The notes: generated from the letters alone by a model not told the origin. A DNA stretch of 64,000 nucleotides from Candidatus Poribacteria bacterium (GCA_003635265.1 PYIZ01000034.1:274197-338196), one strand, 5' to 3'. Positions 43,275 through 53,489 are shown, counted from the stretch's first letter. Program-made: numbers and translations.

Positions 43275-44039
43275 CTAGATTGAGTAGTGAATCCCACATT
43301 CTTTCTTATTATCTTCATTGGCTGACGGTGCGTTTTGCCATCGCCACCGTCCTGCTCTTTTCGGTTCACCGGGCAAGATCGGCGTTGTGCAGATGATGCA
43401 GCCGAGCGATTCATAGTACTGCCCGTATTTCTGCGGCTCCATCAGCGGATTCATAGGGATGTCGTGTTTGTGAATGTACTCCCAAATCTGCGCTTCGGGC
43501 CAATCCGCTAGCGGGTTGACTTTCAGTATAGGACGACCGTTGTGCTCGATGATTTCTGCTTTGGGGGTGCTTTGTCGATTACTGGATTGATCTCTTCGAA
43601 GCCCGGAAAACCAGACATCTAGCGTATTCAGCAATCGTTGCATCGGCTGCACTTTCCTGATATTACAGCAATACTCCTGTTTTTGTTTGCTGTCGAAGAA
43701 CAGGAACTCTCCATGATTTGTGACCATTCGATTTACTGCTTCGAGATCTGGGGTGATCCTCTCAATACTAATGTTGTAATGCGTTTCGACATGCTCGAAG
43801 AATTCATAGGTTTCAGGAAACAGACGCAGCGTGTCGATTGTACAGGCTCTGAATGGCAGCTTATTTTCGTAAGCCATGTGGAGCAGGATCATTCCGGACA
43901 ATTGTCCGCTCGTAACAATCGCAGCACGCTCCTTAAAACGCTTTATAAGGTTGAATAGGATCTCCTGCGGCTCTTCGAGCAGACGAATTTCGTAGCAAAG
44001 CTCTTCATTTATCAGATCTTGATTTGTTAGTTCATTCAA
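43275..44039 (-). CDS. cysH: Assimilatory APS/PAPS reductase, APS type
   Basis: CCNIRKVQPMQRLL plus GCIICTTP (Fe-S CC...CxxC) and C-terminal KKECGIHY. Confidence 0.9.
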   Translation of the reverse strand: MNELTNQDLINEELCYEIRLLEEPQEILFNLIKRFKERAAIVTSGQLSGMILLHMAYENKLPFRACTIDTLRLFPETYEFFEHVETHYNISIERITPDLEAVNRMVTNHGEFLFFDSKQKQEYCCNIRKVQPMQRLLNTLDVWFSGLRRDQSSNRQSTPKAEIIEHNGRPILKVNPLADWPEAQIWEYIHKHDIPMNPLMEPQKYGQYYESLGCIICTTPILPGEPKRAGRWRWQNAPSANEDNKKECGIHYSI

Positions 44040-44138
44040 GGGATACCCAATCCTTCCTGTTTACGTGGCACATGACCATTGAGGGATGAGTTAATTGATG
44101 AGTCGAAGCACTTTTGACCTTTCAAGTTTATTTTTATT

Positions 44139-45089
44139 TTACTCAAAACCGGCTTCCGCGCCGATTTCTGATTCAAAATACTGGGCGAGACTAAAATAAC
44201 GGTCTCCTGTATCCGGCAAAATTGTGACAACAGTTTGATCCTTGCCAAGCCCTCGTGCCACTTCTAATGCTGCATGGACATTTGCCCCTGACGACATCCC
44301 AACGAGTAAACCCTCAGCTTTTGAAATCCGCCGCATCATCTGATAAGCCTCTCCGTCAGAGACAGTAATCACCCGATCGATCACATTAACGTTTAACACA
44401 TCTGGAATTCTGCCTGCCCCAATACCATCAATACGGGTTGGACCCGGCTGACCGCCGGACAACACTGGAGAGATGCTCGGTTCCACTGCAACCACTTGAG
44501 TCTTCGGTCGATGGGTTTTGAGAACTTCCCCAACACCTGTTAGGGTTCCCCCGGTCCCCACGCCGGCGACAAAAAAATCAATCTCACGGTCAATGTCGTC
44601 CAGAATCTCACGCGCTGTTGTTTGTCGGTGAATTTCAGGATTCACCGGATTTTCAAACTGGTTGGGCATAAAGTTGTGTGGATTCCGTGAGATAATCTCC
44701 TCAGCCTCCCAGATTGCCCCACCCATCCCAGCGTCTTCGGGTGTTAGTATAATCTCTGCACCAAAAGAGGCAAGCAGGGTATATTTTTCCCGGCTGACGT
44801 TCTCTGGCATGGTCAAAGTAACGCGGTATCCTTTTGCGATGGCAACAATCGAAAGCCCAATTCCTGTATTGCCAGCAGTTGGTTCAACAATAGTGCAGCC
44901 CGGCTTGAGCAATCCTCGTTCTTCGGCATCGGCTATCATGGCATAGCCAATCCGATCTTTGATACTGCCGCCGGGATTATACGATTCCAACTTTGCTAAG
45001 ATTGTTGCGTCGTCTGGACCGGGTAAGTAGTTCAGATGAACAAGTGGGGTATTGCCGATGAGGCCAATGAGGTTTTCAGCAATCTTCAT
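44139..45089 (-). CDS. cysK: Cysteine synthase (O-acetyl/phosphoserine sulfhydrylase family)
   Basis: LIGNTPLVHLNYLPGPDDATILAKLESYNPGGSIKDRIGYAMI; EPTAGNTGIGLSIVA; GTGGTLTGVGEVLK. Confidence 0.94.
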   Translation of the reverse strand: MKIAENLIGLIGNTPLVHLNYLPGPDDATILAKLESYNPGGSIKDRIGYAMIADAEERGLLKPGCTIVEPTAGNTGIGLSIVAIAKGYRVTLTMPENVSREKYTLLASFGAEIILTPEDAGMGGAIWEAEEIISRNPHNFMPNQFENPVNPEIHRQTTAREILDDIDREIDFFVAGVGTGGTLTGVGEVLKTHRPKTQVVAVEPSISPVLSGGQPGPTRIDGIGAGRIPDVLNVNVIDRVITVSDGEAYQMMRRISKAEGLLVGMSSGANVHAALEVARGLGKDQTVVTILPDTGDRYFSLAQYFESEIGAEAGFE

Positions 45090-45159
45090 ATTTCTCTTCG
45101 CTTACAGTTCAAAAAAGAACAGTGCGAAAAATCTTCCTCCATAGCTTAGGAATTGGTAA

Positions 45160-45191
45160 TATTCGCCAATTTTAGTATTCGCCAATTTTAG
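45160..45191. repeat. Perfect 16-bp tandem direct repeat upstream of cysK
   Basis: TATTCGCCAATTTTAG at 45160-45175 and 45176-45191. Confidence 0.85.
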
Positions 45192-45255
45192 ACAACCTTA
45201 TAAATGTAGCACACTTTATCTTGGTGCGTCAAGTTTATTTCCCTCCTCCACAACC

Positions 45256-46866
45256 TCAAAGATCCTCTTCGGACGCTTTTCCTTCCTCTTTCGACTTTGC
45301 AGCGTAGGAGTCGCGGATCCAACGCTCAAGCATGACATCCGGGTTGTCCACCACCGCTTTAGTAAAGGTGAACACAAACTGTCCCGTATTTTGTTTGATA
45401 AGGTTCAGACCGTGTTGGTAACTCTGCAATAGCTCATCACAAATCTCTTTTGGCGCTCGACCTTGGTTAATCGCCTTCTGGCATAAGAGTTCTGTCGCCT
45501 CATCGTCAAACTGGATTTGCATCTGATGTTCGATCTGGAAATCCTCTTCGTACCGGCGAACCCGCTCACGCATCACAATTTGGCGGTTGTAGTCGGCATC
45601 CTCCAGAATCCGCTGCAGTTCACCTACCGGATTCTCAACGACCGCTTCGGTTACAACGAACTCTCGGATGCTAGAGGACGGTAGTTCAAACTTATATTCG
45701 CGCAGCGTTTTTTCGCAAACTGTCATCAACGCACGCGCTCCTGTTTCTTGGGCGTATGCCTGTTCAGCGATTTGATGGAGCCCAGCATCCGAAAACACTA
45801 CCTCAATCCCATACGCCCCGAACGCCCGTTCATACTGACGGACAATCGATCCCTCGGAATGTTTTAGGATATGGTAGAGATCAGCCGCGGAAAGGTTTTG
45901 ACATATAACGTGGACAGGAAGTCGCCCGATTAATTCTGGCTCAAATCCAAACTCGATGAAATCCTGTGGTGTAACAAATTGAAAGGGATCTTCTAACTCC
46001 GTTTGACTTTTTACTGTCGCGTTAAAGCCAATATTGCTCTGATTCATGCGTTTGTTGACAATCTCTTTCAACCCATTGAATGCTCCACTAATAATGAACA
46101 GAATATGGCGCGTGTTGATGATGCGCTTTTCAACCTTGCCTTTCTGTTGGAACTCCATCATGGCTTGCATCTGAGAAGCTGCATCGTAACCAGCCCGGAG
46201 ATCGACCTCTGTCTCCTCCATCAGCTTGAGGAGGCCAATCTGCACCCCTCGTCCACTGACATCACGACCGATGATGTTCGGTGGCGTTGCAATTTTGTCC
46301 ACTTCGTCGAGGTAAATGATACCGTATTGTGCAAGTTCAATATCGTCGTCTGCCTGTGTGACTAGGTCTCGGATCATGTCATCAACATTTGCACCGACGT
46401 AACCGGTTTCGCTAAACCGGGTCGCATCCGCTTTGACAAACGGCACACCGATCAACTTGGCAATGTGGCGAATTAGGTAGGTTTTTCCAACGCCTGTCGG
46501 TCCGAGCATGACAATATTCTGTTTCGAGTAATCGGTGTCAGCAACTTTCGGATTTTCGTGGACTTCACGCACATGATTGTAGTGATCGCACACGGCGATT
46601 GCCAATGCTTTTTTTGCATCATCCTGTTTGATGACATAACGGTCGAGATATTGTTTGACTTCCTTCGGTTTGAGGTCAAATTTCAGATCGAACGTCTTTT
46701 TTTCAGGCTCGGAGGTACTTGTATCGTCAGTTGCAGTTGTATCTGGCCTTGCCTGTGACATTGTAAAGTTGACAGTACCCCCGTATTTCCGTTTAACGAA
46801 ATCCTCAAACTCTTTCTGAATTTCCTCAATGGTCGGTATTTTTTTGTTCAACCTTTGGTGGGACAT
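45256..46866 (-). CDS. ClpX-like AAA+ unfoldase lacking the zinc-binding domain
   Basis: GPTGVGKTYLIRHIA, GYVGANVDDMIRDL, IIYLDEVDKIA, NIGFNATVKSQTELEDP; no N-terminal C4 zinc finger. Confidence 0.87.
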   Translation of the reverse strand: MSHQRLNKKIPTIEEIQKEFEDFVKRKYGGTVNFTMSQARPDTTATDDTSTSEPEKKTFDLKFDLKPKEVKQYLDRYVIKQDDAKKALAIAVCDHYNHVREVHENPKVADTDYSKQNIVMLGPTGVGKTYLIRHIAKLIGVPFVKADATRFSETGYVGANVDDMIRDLVTQADDDIELAQYGIIYLDEVDKIATPPNIIGRDVSGRGVQIGLLKLMEETEVDLRAGYDAASQMQAMMEFQQKGKVEKRIINTRHILFIISGAFNGLKEIVNKRMNQSNIGFNATVKSQTELEDPFQFVTPQDFIEFGFEPELIGRLPVHVICQNLSAADLYHILKHSEGSIVRQYERAFGAYGIEVVFSDAGLHQIAEQAYAQETGARALMTVCEKTLREYKFELPSSSIREFVVTEAVVENPVGELQRILEDADYNRQIVMRERVRRYEEDFQIEHQMQIQFDDEATELLCQKAINQGRAPKEICDELLQSYQHGLNLIKQNTGQFVFTFTKAVVDNPDVMLERWIRDSYAAKSKEEGKASEEDL

Positions 46867-46925
46867 ATTTCACCTCTGAATTTAATTTCACGATGCTCCT
46901 ATAACACGCAACCAACTCGCCGATT

Positions 46926-48473
46926 TCATTGAACATTGACATAAAGAAACGGCGGCATCGTCAAAGCGACAACATCATCTTCGCCGGAAATCTCCTTCGC
47001 GACTCCCAGTGCGTCCTCTAAATTTTTCGCCCAATCCACCCCTAACCTCTTCGCAACGCGGTCATCTTTGGGACCAACCAAAATGACCCTGGACAGATAT
47101 TTCAGTGCATAGGTCGCCCAATACCAGACGGTGAAGGGATGAAATCCGTGATACGCGAACTTGTTGCGATAGCAATCTATTAAATGAGGGTCATGGGCGT
47201 ATTGCTCTTGAAACTGATTTTGCATTTCAAAAGGCTCGGTGGTTTCGGCGAGGACTTCATCAAAGAACTTCTTGTAAGCGACGTGGTATTCTTCGTGGAA
47301 GACTTCAAAGGTTGGATTCAAGATAATCACGACACCACCCTCTTTGATCAGCGGTTTGTTATAAAACCAGTTGAAAACATATCCCAATATGTCGCTGACA
47401 ACCAGAACGGGATTAATTCTAGCACCGATAGCATACGGGCTCATATCGGGCAACCCAAAGACCATAGTGCTGAACTGTTTCGGCACATCTATCATCAACT
47501 GATTTTTCATGGCTTCGAGGGTTTTGGGATGAACGCCATCAATGGTGCCGGCATTGATCTCAATCGGCTCATAATCGGTTCGGATGCCTTTGAAGATTTT
47601 GTACCGTAAAGCCTCCGGCAGCAGGGACAGTGCAGGTGGTGTCAATGTTTTTAACATTTTTTCAAAGCCATTGCATTGCGCGTTTGGCTTACCCAACTGT
47701 CGAAAACCTGTGGGATAAATCTGGTTATTCATGGCAGCTTCGATAACCATGATTTTACTATGATCCTGAATAACTCGGCTCATCCGCTCGATGCAATCGT
47801 GCATGTTTGACCCCCCAGGTTGCATAACATGCGGACTCTCCGCAGTCATGTGTGGGGAGTGATGTGGGGCGATTGAATTATACGTCCCCATTCCCACAGC
47901 GACCGACTTGTGCCCACCGTTGAGGGGAATTTGGATGGTGTCAACATAAATCACGAGATCACTTTCCACGACAGCACGTTCGACCTCAACGATTTCGTCT
48001 TGCCCCGTCTTGCCTAAATCAACGATATTATCCCGATCTTCCGCATCAAAGTTTCTCAACTGATATGGATAAAACTCGTTCATAATTTTGCGACCTAACA
48101 TATATGCCAATTCATGTGTCTTCATTTTGCGATGAAGTCCGCCAGCACAAATTAACTGTATATTATTCTTCACAACTCCGTAGGAGTCGAGCAAAGGCAG
48201 CAATGTTTCGAGCATAATCTGGCGCATATCAGGCTTTTTTGTCATCGGAAAGGGCTGACAGTTATTATCGAAAGCGATCAGGACCTTACTGTTTCCGTTG
48301 ACAAGTTCCTTCAGCGGAGGCATCCCTAGCGGGTTTTCGACAGCCTTTGTGAGCTGCGCTGGAATTTCGGCGCGGCTCACCCCCGGTTTTGCCGGTTGTG
48401 GATAGTAGATTTCCGAGTTATCGGGTAATTTTGCGTTAATCAGGTGATTGCCAGAGTAGGTCAAATATTTCAT
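46926..48473 (-). CDS. LarA-like (DUF2088, lactate racemase family) protein
   Basis: KVLIAFDNNCQPFP...NIQLICAGGLHRKMKTHELAYMLG...GGHKSVAVGMGTYNSIAPHHSP. Confidence 0.75.
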   Translation of the reverse strand: MKYLTYSGNHLINAKLPDNSEIYYPQPAKPGVSRAEIPAQLTKAVENPLGMPPLKELVNGNSKVLIAFDNNCQPFPMTKKPDMRQIMLETLLPLLDSYGVVKNNIQLICAGGLHRKMKTHELAYMLGRKIMNEFYPYQLRNFDAEDRDNIVDLGKTGQDEIVEVERAVVESDLVIYVDTIQIPLNGGHKSVAVGMGTYNSIAPHHSPHMTAESPHVMQPGGSNMHDCIERMSRVIQDHSKIMVIEAAMNNQIYPTGFRQLGKPNAQCNGFEKMLKTLTPPALSLLPEALRYKIFKGIRTDYEPIEINAGTIDGVHPKTLEAMKNQLMIDVPKQFSTMVFGLPDMSPYAIGARINPVLVVSDILGYVFNWFYNKPLIKEGGVVIILNPTFEVFHEEYHVAYKKFFDEVLAETTEPFEMQNQFQEQYAHDPHLIDCYRNKFAYHGFHPFTVWYWATYALKYLSRVILVGPKDDRVAKRLGVDWAKNLEDALGVAKEISGEDDVVALTMPPFLYVNVQ

Positions 48474-48570
48474 GGCCAGTTTTCCTTTGTGTGCTGTGAC
48501 TATTTAATTTTTGATGGATGTATATTTTTTCTCAGTTTGGGGTTGACTTTGGCAAAATTATATAGTATTA

Positions 48571-48608
48571 TATCGTATACAATAGAATTATATCCGTTAT
48601 ACGACATA
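48571..48608. promoter_or_regulatory. Putative operator in the larA-like/marR intergenic region
   Basis: AT-rich imperfect inverted repeat TATCGTATAC ... GTTATACGACATA just upstream of the MarR-type gene. Confidence 0.35.
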
Positions 48609-48639
48609 ATTCTAAAAATCCGAAAGAGATATAAAGAAA

Positions 48640-49506
48640 ATGTCTAAGTACGCCGAAAATACGATGCTGATTATGCGCGTGATGCGACATGCGCAAGCTG
48701 CGGTGAAATCACGTTTTGTGCAGCAGGTTGTACCGAAGAAACTCACGATCGTGCAGTTTAACGCTTTATTGCACCTCCATTGGTATGGGGGTGAATCCGG
48801 TATGACCATCAGCGAACTGGGAGAACATCTTGGACTCGCTCACAGCACCGCCTCTGGTCTTGTAGACCGCCTAGAGCGCGATGGATGGACTGTTCGTCGC
48901 AAATGCGATACAGATCGTCGACAGAATCGCATCCAATTGACGGAAAAGTCACAGCAGCTTTTTCAGGACAGAACAGATAGCGCGACTGATTTCTGGCACC
49001 AAACAATTGGACAACTGACCCCTGAAGAACAGGATGATCTAATCAAAAGTTTAACGCGCTTGAAACAAGTGATGGACAAACCTGTTTGGCCAAGTTATGA
49101 TCAACTTCACCCTCGCGATCCGGGGCATGTGAAAGAACGTCTCGAAGCTGAATTAGACGAATTGGCACATGCAAAGTTGACTTCAATGGGTACGCGGTTT
49201 ATCTTGGCAGAGATGGCGGAACAGCAAAATCAACATGAACTCGCAGCTTACCTAAAGCAGGTGGCTTCAGAGGAGATTCGCCACGCTAATCAAATCTTTG
49301 AACTGCTCGGACATGAACAAGGTCTCAAGGCAGCGCTGTCTGATCTTATTCGCCAAGATCGGGTCGTGCTTGAAGAATTATTAGATCTTGTGGATACCGC
49401 CCAGACTGTGAATCACAAAGAGAGTTTAGAACTGTTGCAGCGGATAGTTCAAGATAATAAGAGATACAAACGTTGGTTTTCTAATATGTTCAAACAGATA
49501 GATTAA
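48640..49506 (+). CDS. MarR-family regulator fused to a rubrerythrin/ferritin-like domain
   Basis: wHTH GMTISELGEHLGLAHSTASGLVDRLERDGWTVRRKCDTDRRQNRIQLTEKS; C-terminal FILAEMAEQQNQHELAAYLKQVASEEIRHANQIFELLG. Confidence 0.82.
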   Translation: MSKYAENTMLIMRVMRHAQAAVKSRFVQQVVPKKLTIVQFNALLHLHWYGGESGMTISELGEHLGLAHSTASGLVDRLERDGWTVRRKCDTDRRQNRIQLTEKSQQLFQDRTDSATDFWHQTIGQLTPEEQDDLIKSLTRLKQVMDKPVWPSYDQLHPRDPGHVKERLEAELDELAHAKLTSMGTRFILAEMAEQQNQHELAAYLKQVASEEIRHANQIFELLGHEQGLKAALSDLIRQDRVVLEELLDLVDTAQTVNHKESLELLQRIVQDNKRYKRWFSNMFKQID

Positions 49507-49641
49507 TCCGGTGTTTTACTATCCCTTTAGTCTATTGGCTGTCAAAACGTAGTGATCAGTTAGTTATTTTAAAATTGATGACTAAATACGTCGAATCGGT
49601 CACAATCCTCGAAGGAGAATGTCTCTATTCCGGCATTTTTT

Positions 49642-50268
49642 GTGAAAGACAAAATGCAAGAAGAACATTACGACAAAATATTACCACGATGTGTACAAGC
49701 ATTTCCTGATGACGCGAAGCTGATTGAGCAGTTTCAACAGGGAGATAAATCGGTTTTCGATGAATTGGTGGTCCGCTATCATGACCGGACCTACCGGCTC
49801 GCGCAACGTTTTGTCCCGAATACCGAAGATGCCCTCGATATCACTCAAGATGCTTTTATCAGAGCCTATCAGGGACTCCCAGACTTCAAGAGAAAGTCTC
49901 AGTTTTATAGCTGGCTTTATCGCATCACTGTCAATCTTTGCATCGATTTCTTGCGTAAGAACGCACGGCGCGAAACGGTGAATTATGCGTTGGAATCTGA
50001 TGACCTCCCGATGATGAATATCGCAGATATTAATCTGAAACCTCCAACGCAAGCAGTTGAGGACAAAGAGCTATTGGTCTATCTCCGGCGGGCAATCATG
50101 CAACTAGCTCCCAAGCAGCGTGAGATTTTCATCCTTCGCCACTGGGAAGGCTTGTCGCTCAAAGAGATCGCCAATACATTGGGACGCTCAAGCGGTACTG
50201 TGAAAGCACATCTCTTCCACGCACACCGTAACTTGAGAAAGCTGCTTCGCCACTATCTTCAGGCGTAA
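49642..50268 (+). CDS. RNA polymerase sigma-70 family (ECF-type) sigma factor
   Basis: FDELVVRYHDRTYRLAQRFVPNTEDALDITQDAFIRAYQGL; REIFILRHWEGLSLKEIANTLGRSSGTVKAHLFHAHRNLRKLL. Confidence 0.95.
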   Translation: MKDKMQEEHYDKILPRCVQAFPDDAKLIEQFQQGDKSVFDELVVRYHDRTYRLAQRFVPNTEDALDITQDAFIRAYQGLPDFKRKSQFYSWLYRITVNLCIDFLRKNARRETVNYALESDDLPMMNIADINLKPPTQAVEDKELLVYLRRAIMQLAPKQREIFILRHWEGLSLKEIANTLGRSSGTVKAHLFHAHRNLRKLLRHYLQA

Positions 50269-50276
50269 TTCACTCA

Positions 50277-50329
50277 ATGGTGGCTGAAATATCAAAATTG
50301 AGCGGTAAGAACCGCTTGTCACCCACCAT
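50277..50329. other. Nested stem-loop after the sigma factor gene
   Basis: ATGGTGG (50277-50283)/CCACCAT (50323-50329) enclosing AGCGGT-AAGA-ACCGCT (50301-50316). Confidence 0.45.
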
Positions 50330-51031
50330 CTGCCGAACGCTAGCTGTTCTCTGAGTTAATCTATGCCCTGCATCAGATTCAAGCACTTCCTTGTCACGCT
50401 TGATGGTCTTACCCGTATTATCCTCCTCTTTAAGCGATCCTGCCTCTGGAGTGAAAAACCTTACCCCGTCAGATTTCTCATTTCGTCTTAACGGTTTCTG
50501 AGCCTCCTTGACGTAGTCCCAATATAATCAAACAGGACCTCGCAAACAACCTTATTATGTCGATTTATCAGGTGCTAATCAAGCAGTTTGAAGATCACCC
50601 AATATGTATTGGAAGCGGTATTAGTAAAGGTGATGCAAGCATATCAAAAAGGAAACTGTGTGTCAAGATGAAAAATCTGTTTTAGAGGGCAATCGCATGT
50701 AAATATTGTGTAGGAATTACGCACTCCGACGGTGAGAATCATCTCCTATTTCATGCGCAGCATGACCTTGACTGTAGTAGATGATACCCTAAATCCCCTC
50801 GTGGGTACAGGTTTCCAACCTGTGCTTGCCCGGAGGTTAGCCAATCTGCGCGACGACAGCGGTTCACCCAGCGTTCTAATTGCTCCGCTGCCTAATTCCT
50901 AAACAGATGCAATTGTCCTCTCTGCTTTATCCTATGCGTCTCTCGCACGATTTTTTCGGTTGACCGCATTTTCTGACTGATGTATCATATCGGACGCACT
51001 TAATGCTGTAGACTAACAGGAGGCGCCAAAG

Positions 51032-52498
51032 ATGGCAAAAGCTGACATTGGGCTCATTGGATTAGCTGTGATGGGCGAAAATTTGACTCTCAATATTGAG
51101 AGTCAAGGGTTTCGGATCTCGGTATTCAATCGTACGGTTTCAAAGGTTGATAATTTCGTCGCAGGAGGAGCAAAGGGCAAGAATATTGTTGGCACACACT
51201 CAATCGAAGAGTTCATTGGTTCGCTGAGTACACCGAGGAAGATGATCCTAATGGTGCAGGCTGGTGCTGCGGTTGACGCATGTATTAACGAATTGACCCC
51301 ACATCTCTCGGAAGGCGATCTGATCATTGATGGTGGAAACTCAAATTTCCAAGACACCATCCGCCGTAACAAGGACCTCGCAGCGAAGGGAATATGGTTT
51401 ATGGGAACAGGCATATCGGGTGGAGAGGAAGGGGCTCGATATGGACCTGCGATGATGCCCGGCGGCACTCCTGAATCCTATGCACTTGTCGAACCTATCT
51501 TTACAAAAATTGCAGCCCAAGTCGATGGCACTCCGTGTGTGTCTCACATAGGTTCCGATGGTGCAGGACACTATGTCAAAATGGTGCATAATGGTATTGA
51601 ATACGGCGACATGCAGATCATCTGTGAGGCGTACGCACTGATGAAACACGTCCTCGGCATGAGTGCTGAAGAGATGCACCAGACTTTCAAGAAATGGAAT
51701 GAAGGTGAACTGGATTCATACCTAATTGAGATTACAGCCGACATCTTTACCCAGACGGATAAATCGGGTGTTCCCCTTGTGGAAGTTATCCTAGATGCTG
51801 CAGGACAAAAGGGCACAGGAAAATGGACAAGTATCTCTGCCCTAGATACCGGTATCGCCGCTCCAACCATCGCCGAGGCGGTCTTCGCACGGTGTATCTC
51901 CGCAGTGAAGGAAGAACGGGTCACAGCCTCGAAAATTATCCGCGGTCCAAGTGGCAAATATGAAGGTGATAAATTAGAGTTGCTAGAGGCTATCCATGAT
52001 GCTATGTATGCCTCCAAGATTTGCTCCTACGCCCAAGGATTTGCATTAATGCGTGAAGCAAGCAGCGAGTATAATTGGGATCTCGATCTGGGAACAATCG
52101 CTCTCGGCTGGCGCGGTGGGTGCATTATTCGCGCCCGTTTTCTGCATCGAATCGCCGAAGCCTATGAGAACGACCCCAACCTGCCAAATCTGTTACTTGA
52201 TCCCTACTTCCTCGAAGTAATTGAACGGACTCAAGACAACTGGCGGCATGTGGTGGCAACTGCTATGCAGCTCGGCATTCCGATACCAGCGTGCAGCTCG
52301 GCACTGGCTTACTTCGATAGCTACCGCAGCGCTCGTGTCTCCGCCAACCTGATTCAAGCACAACGGGATTACTTTGGCGCCCACACCTACAACCGAATTG
52401 ATGCCGATGGCAAGACAGTTGTGGACACAGATGGGCAGCCGACCGTTTTCCACACGGAGTGGATGGTGGAAGGTAGACCAGAAGTCGTTGTTGACTAA
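51032..52498 (+). CDS. gnd: 6-phosphogluconate dehydrogenase, decarboxylating
   Basis: [81 protein letters not shown]. Confidence 0.97.
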   Translation: MAKADIGLIGLAVMGENLTLNIESQGFRISVFNRTVSKVDNFVAGGAKGKNIVGTHSIEEFIGSLSTPRKMILMVQAGAAVDACINELTPHLSEGDLIIDGGNSNFQDTIRRNKDLAAKGIWFMGTGISGGEEGARYGPAMMPGGTPESYALVEPIFTKIAAQVDGTPCVSHIGSDGAGHYVKMVHNGIEYGDMQIICEAYALMKHVLGMSAEEMHQTFKKWNEGELDSYLIEITADIFTQTDKSGVPLVEVILDAAGQKGTGKWTSISALDTGIAAPTIAEAVFARCISAVKEERVTASKIIRGPSGKYEGDKLELLEAIHDAMYASKICSYAQGFALMREASSEYNWDLDLGTIALGWRGGCIIRARFLHRIAEAYENDPNLPNLLLDPYFLEVIERTQDNWRHVVATAMQLGIPIPACSSALAYFDSYRSARVSANLIQAQRDYFGAHTYNRIDADGKTVVDTDGQPTVFHTEWMVEGRPEVVVD

Positions 52499-52592
52499 AA
52501 TATGATTCACGGATTCATGAATTCAATGAAGAAACCTATTAACGCTTGAACTCATGCCTATCTGACACCCTGAATTGAAAGGAGAGAATTGA

Positions 52593-53489
52593 ATGGATCA
52601 AGATGCAGCGGCAGCGTTGAAAAACTTCCAACCGAAACACGACTATTTTGTCGGAATTGATTCGGACGGTTGTGCGTTCAATTCGATGGAAGTCAAGCAC
52701 AACGACTGCTTCAGCGTCAACCTGATTAAGTACTTTGGTCTGCCTACTATTTCACGGCAAGTCCATCAAGCGTGGGATTTTGTGAACCTTTATTCCACAA
52801 CGCGCGGCTGCAATCGTTTCAAAGCGATCCTCCTTGTCTGTGATCTTCTCCGTGAGATACCGAAGGTTCAAAAGGCTGGTGTATCGGTCCCCGATTTTCC
52901 GTATCTTAGGGAATGGTCGGAAACGGAGACCAAACTCGGTAATCCCACACTTGAGGCAGTGATTGAAACCGCAACGGGCGCACAGCGGGAGGAGTTGAGC
53001 CAAGTACTTGAGTGGAGTCTCGCTGTCAATGAGAGTATTGCTGAGATTGTCCACAATCTGCCGCCCTTCCCCGGTGTCCGGGAGACGTTGCAGCGCCTAC
53101 AGGGTTGCGCTGATGCAATTGTCGTTTCAGCGACCCCCAACGAAGCACTCAGACGGGAATGGGCTGAACACAACATCGACCAATATGTCGCGGTGATTGC
53201 AGGACAGGAGATGGGATCTAAAACGGAGCATCTCACGTTGACAGCAAAAGGGAGGTATCCATCGGACCACATCCTGATGATTGGCGACGCTCCCGGCGAT
53301 TTGAAAGCGGCCCGAGACGTCGGTGCGCTGTTTTTTCCCGTCAATCCTGGATACGAGGAGGAATCGTGGGAACGTCTCGTGGATGTAGGAATGGATAAGT
53401 TCTTCAACAATGAGTATGCCGGAGCGTATGAAACTGGGCTAATTGAGGAGTTTGAAGCGTTGTTGCCCGAATCACCACCGTGGGGATGA
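52593..53489 (+). CDS. HAD superfamily hydrolase
   Basis: FVGIDSDGCAFNSMEVKH; FPGVRETLQRLQGCADAIVVSATPNEALRREW; HILMIGDAPGDLKAARDVGALFFPV. Confidence 0.85.
   Translation: MDQDAAAALKNFQPKHDYFVGIDSDGCAFNSMEVKHNDCFSVNLIKYFGLPTISRQVHQAWDFVNLYSTTRGCNRFKAILLVCDLLREIPKVQKAGVSVPDFPYLREWSETETKLGNPTLEAVIETATGAQREELSQVLEWSLAVNESIAEIVHNLPPFPGVRETLQRLQGCADAIVVSATPNEALRREWAEHNIDQYVAVIAGQEMGSKTEHLTLTAKGRYPSDHILMIGDAPGDLKAARDVGALFFPVNPGYEEESWERLVDVGMDKFFNNEYAGAYETGLIEEFEALLPESPPWG

Noticed and set aside
50269-51031. tRNA, tmRNA, SRP RNA or RNase P RNA in the large gap
   Set aside because: No characteristic motifs recognised by eye; a covariance-model scan would be needed to exclude them.
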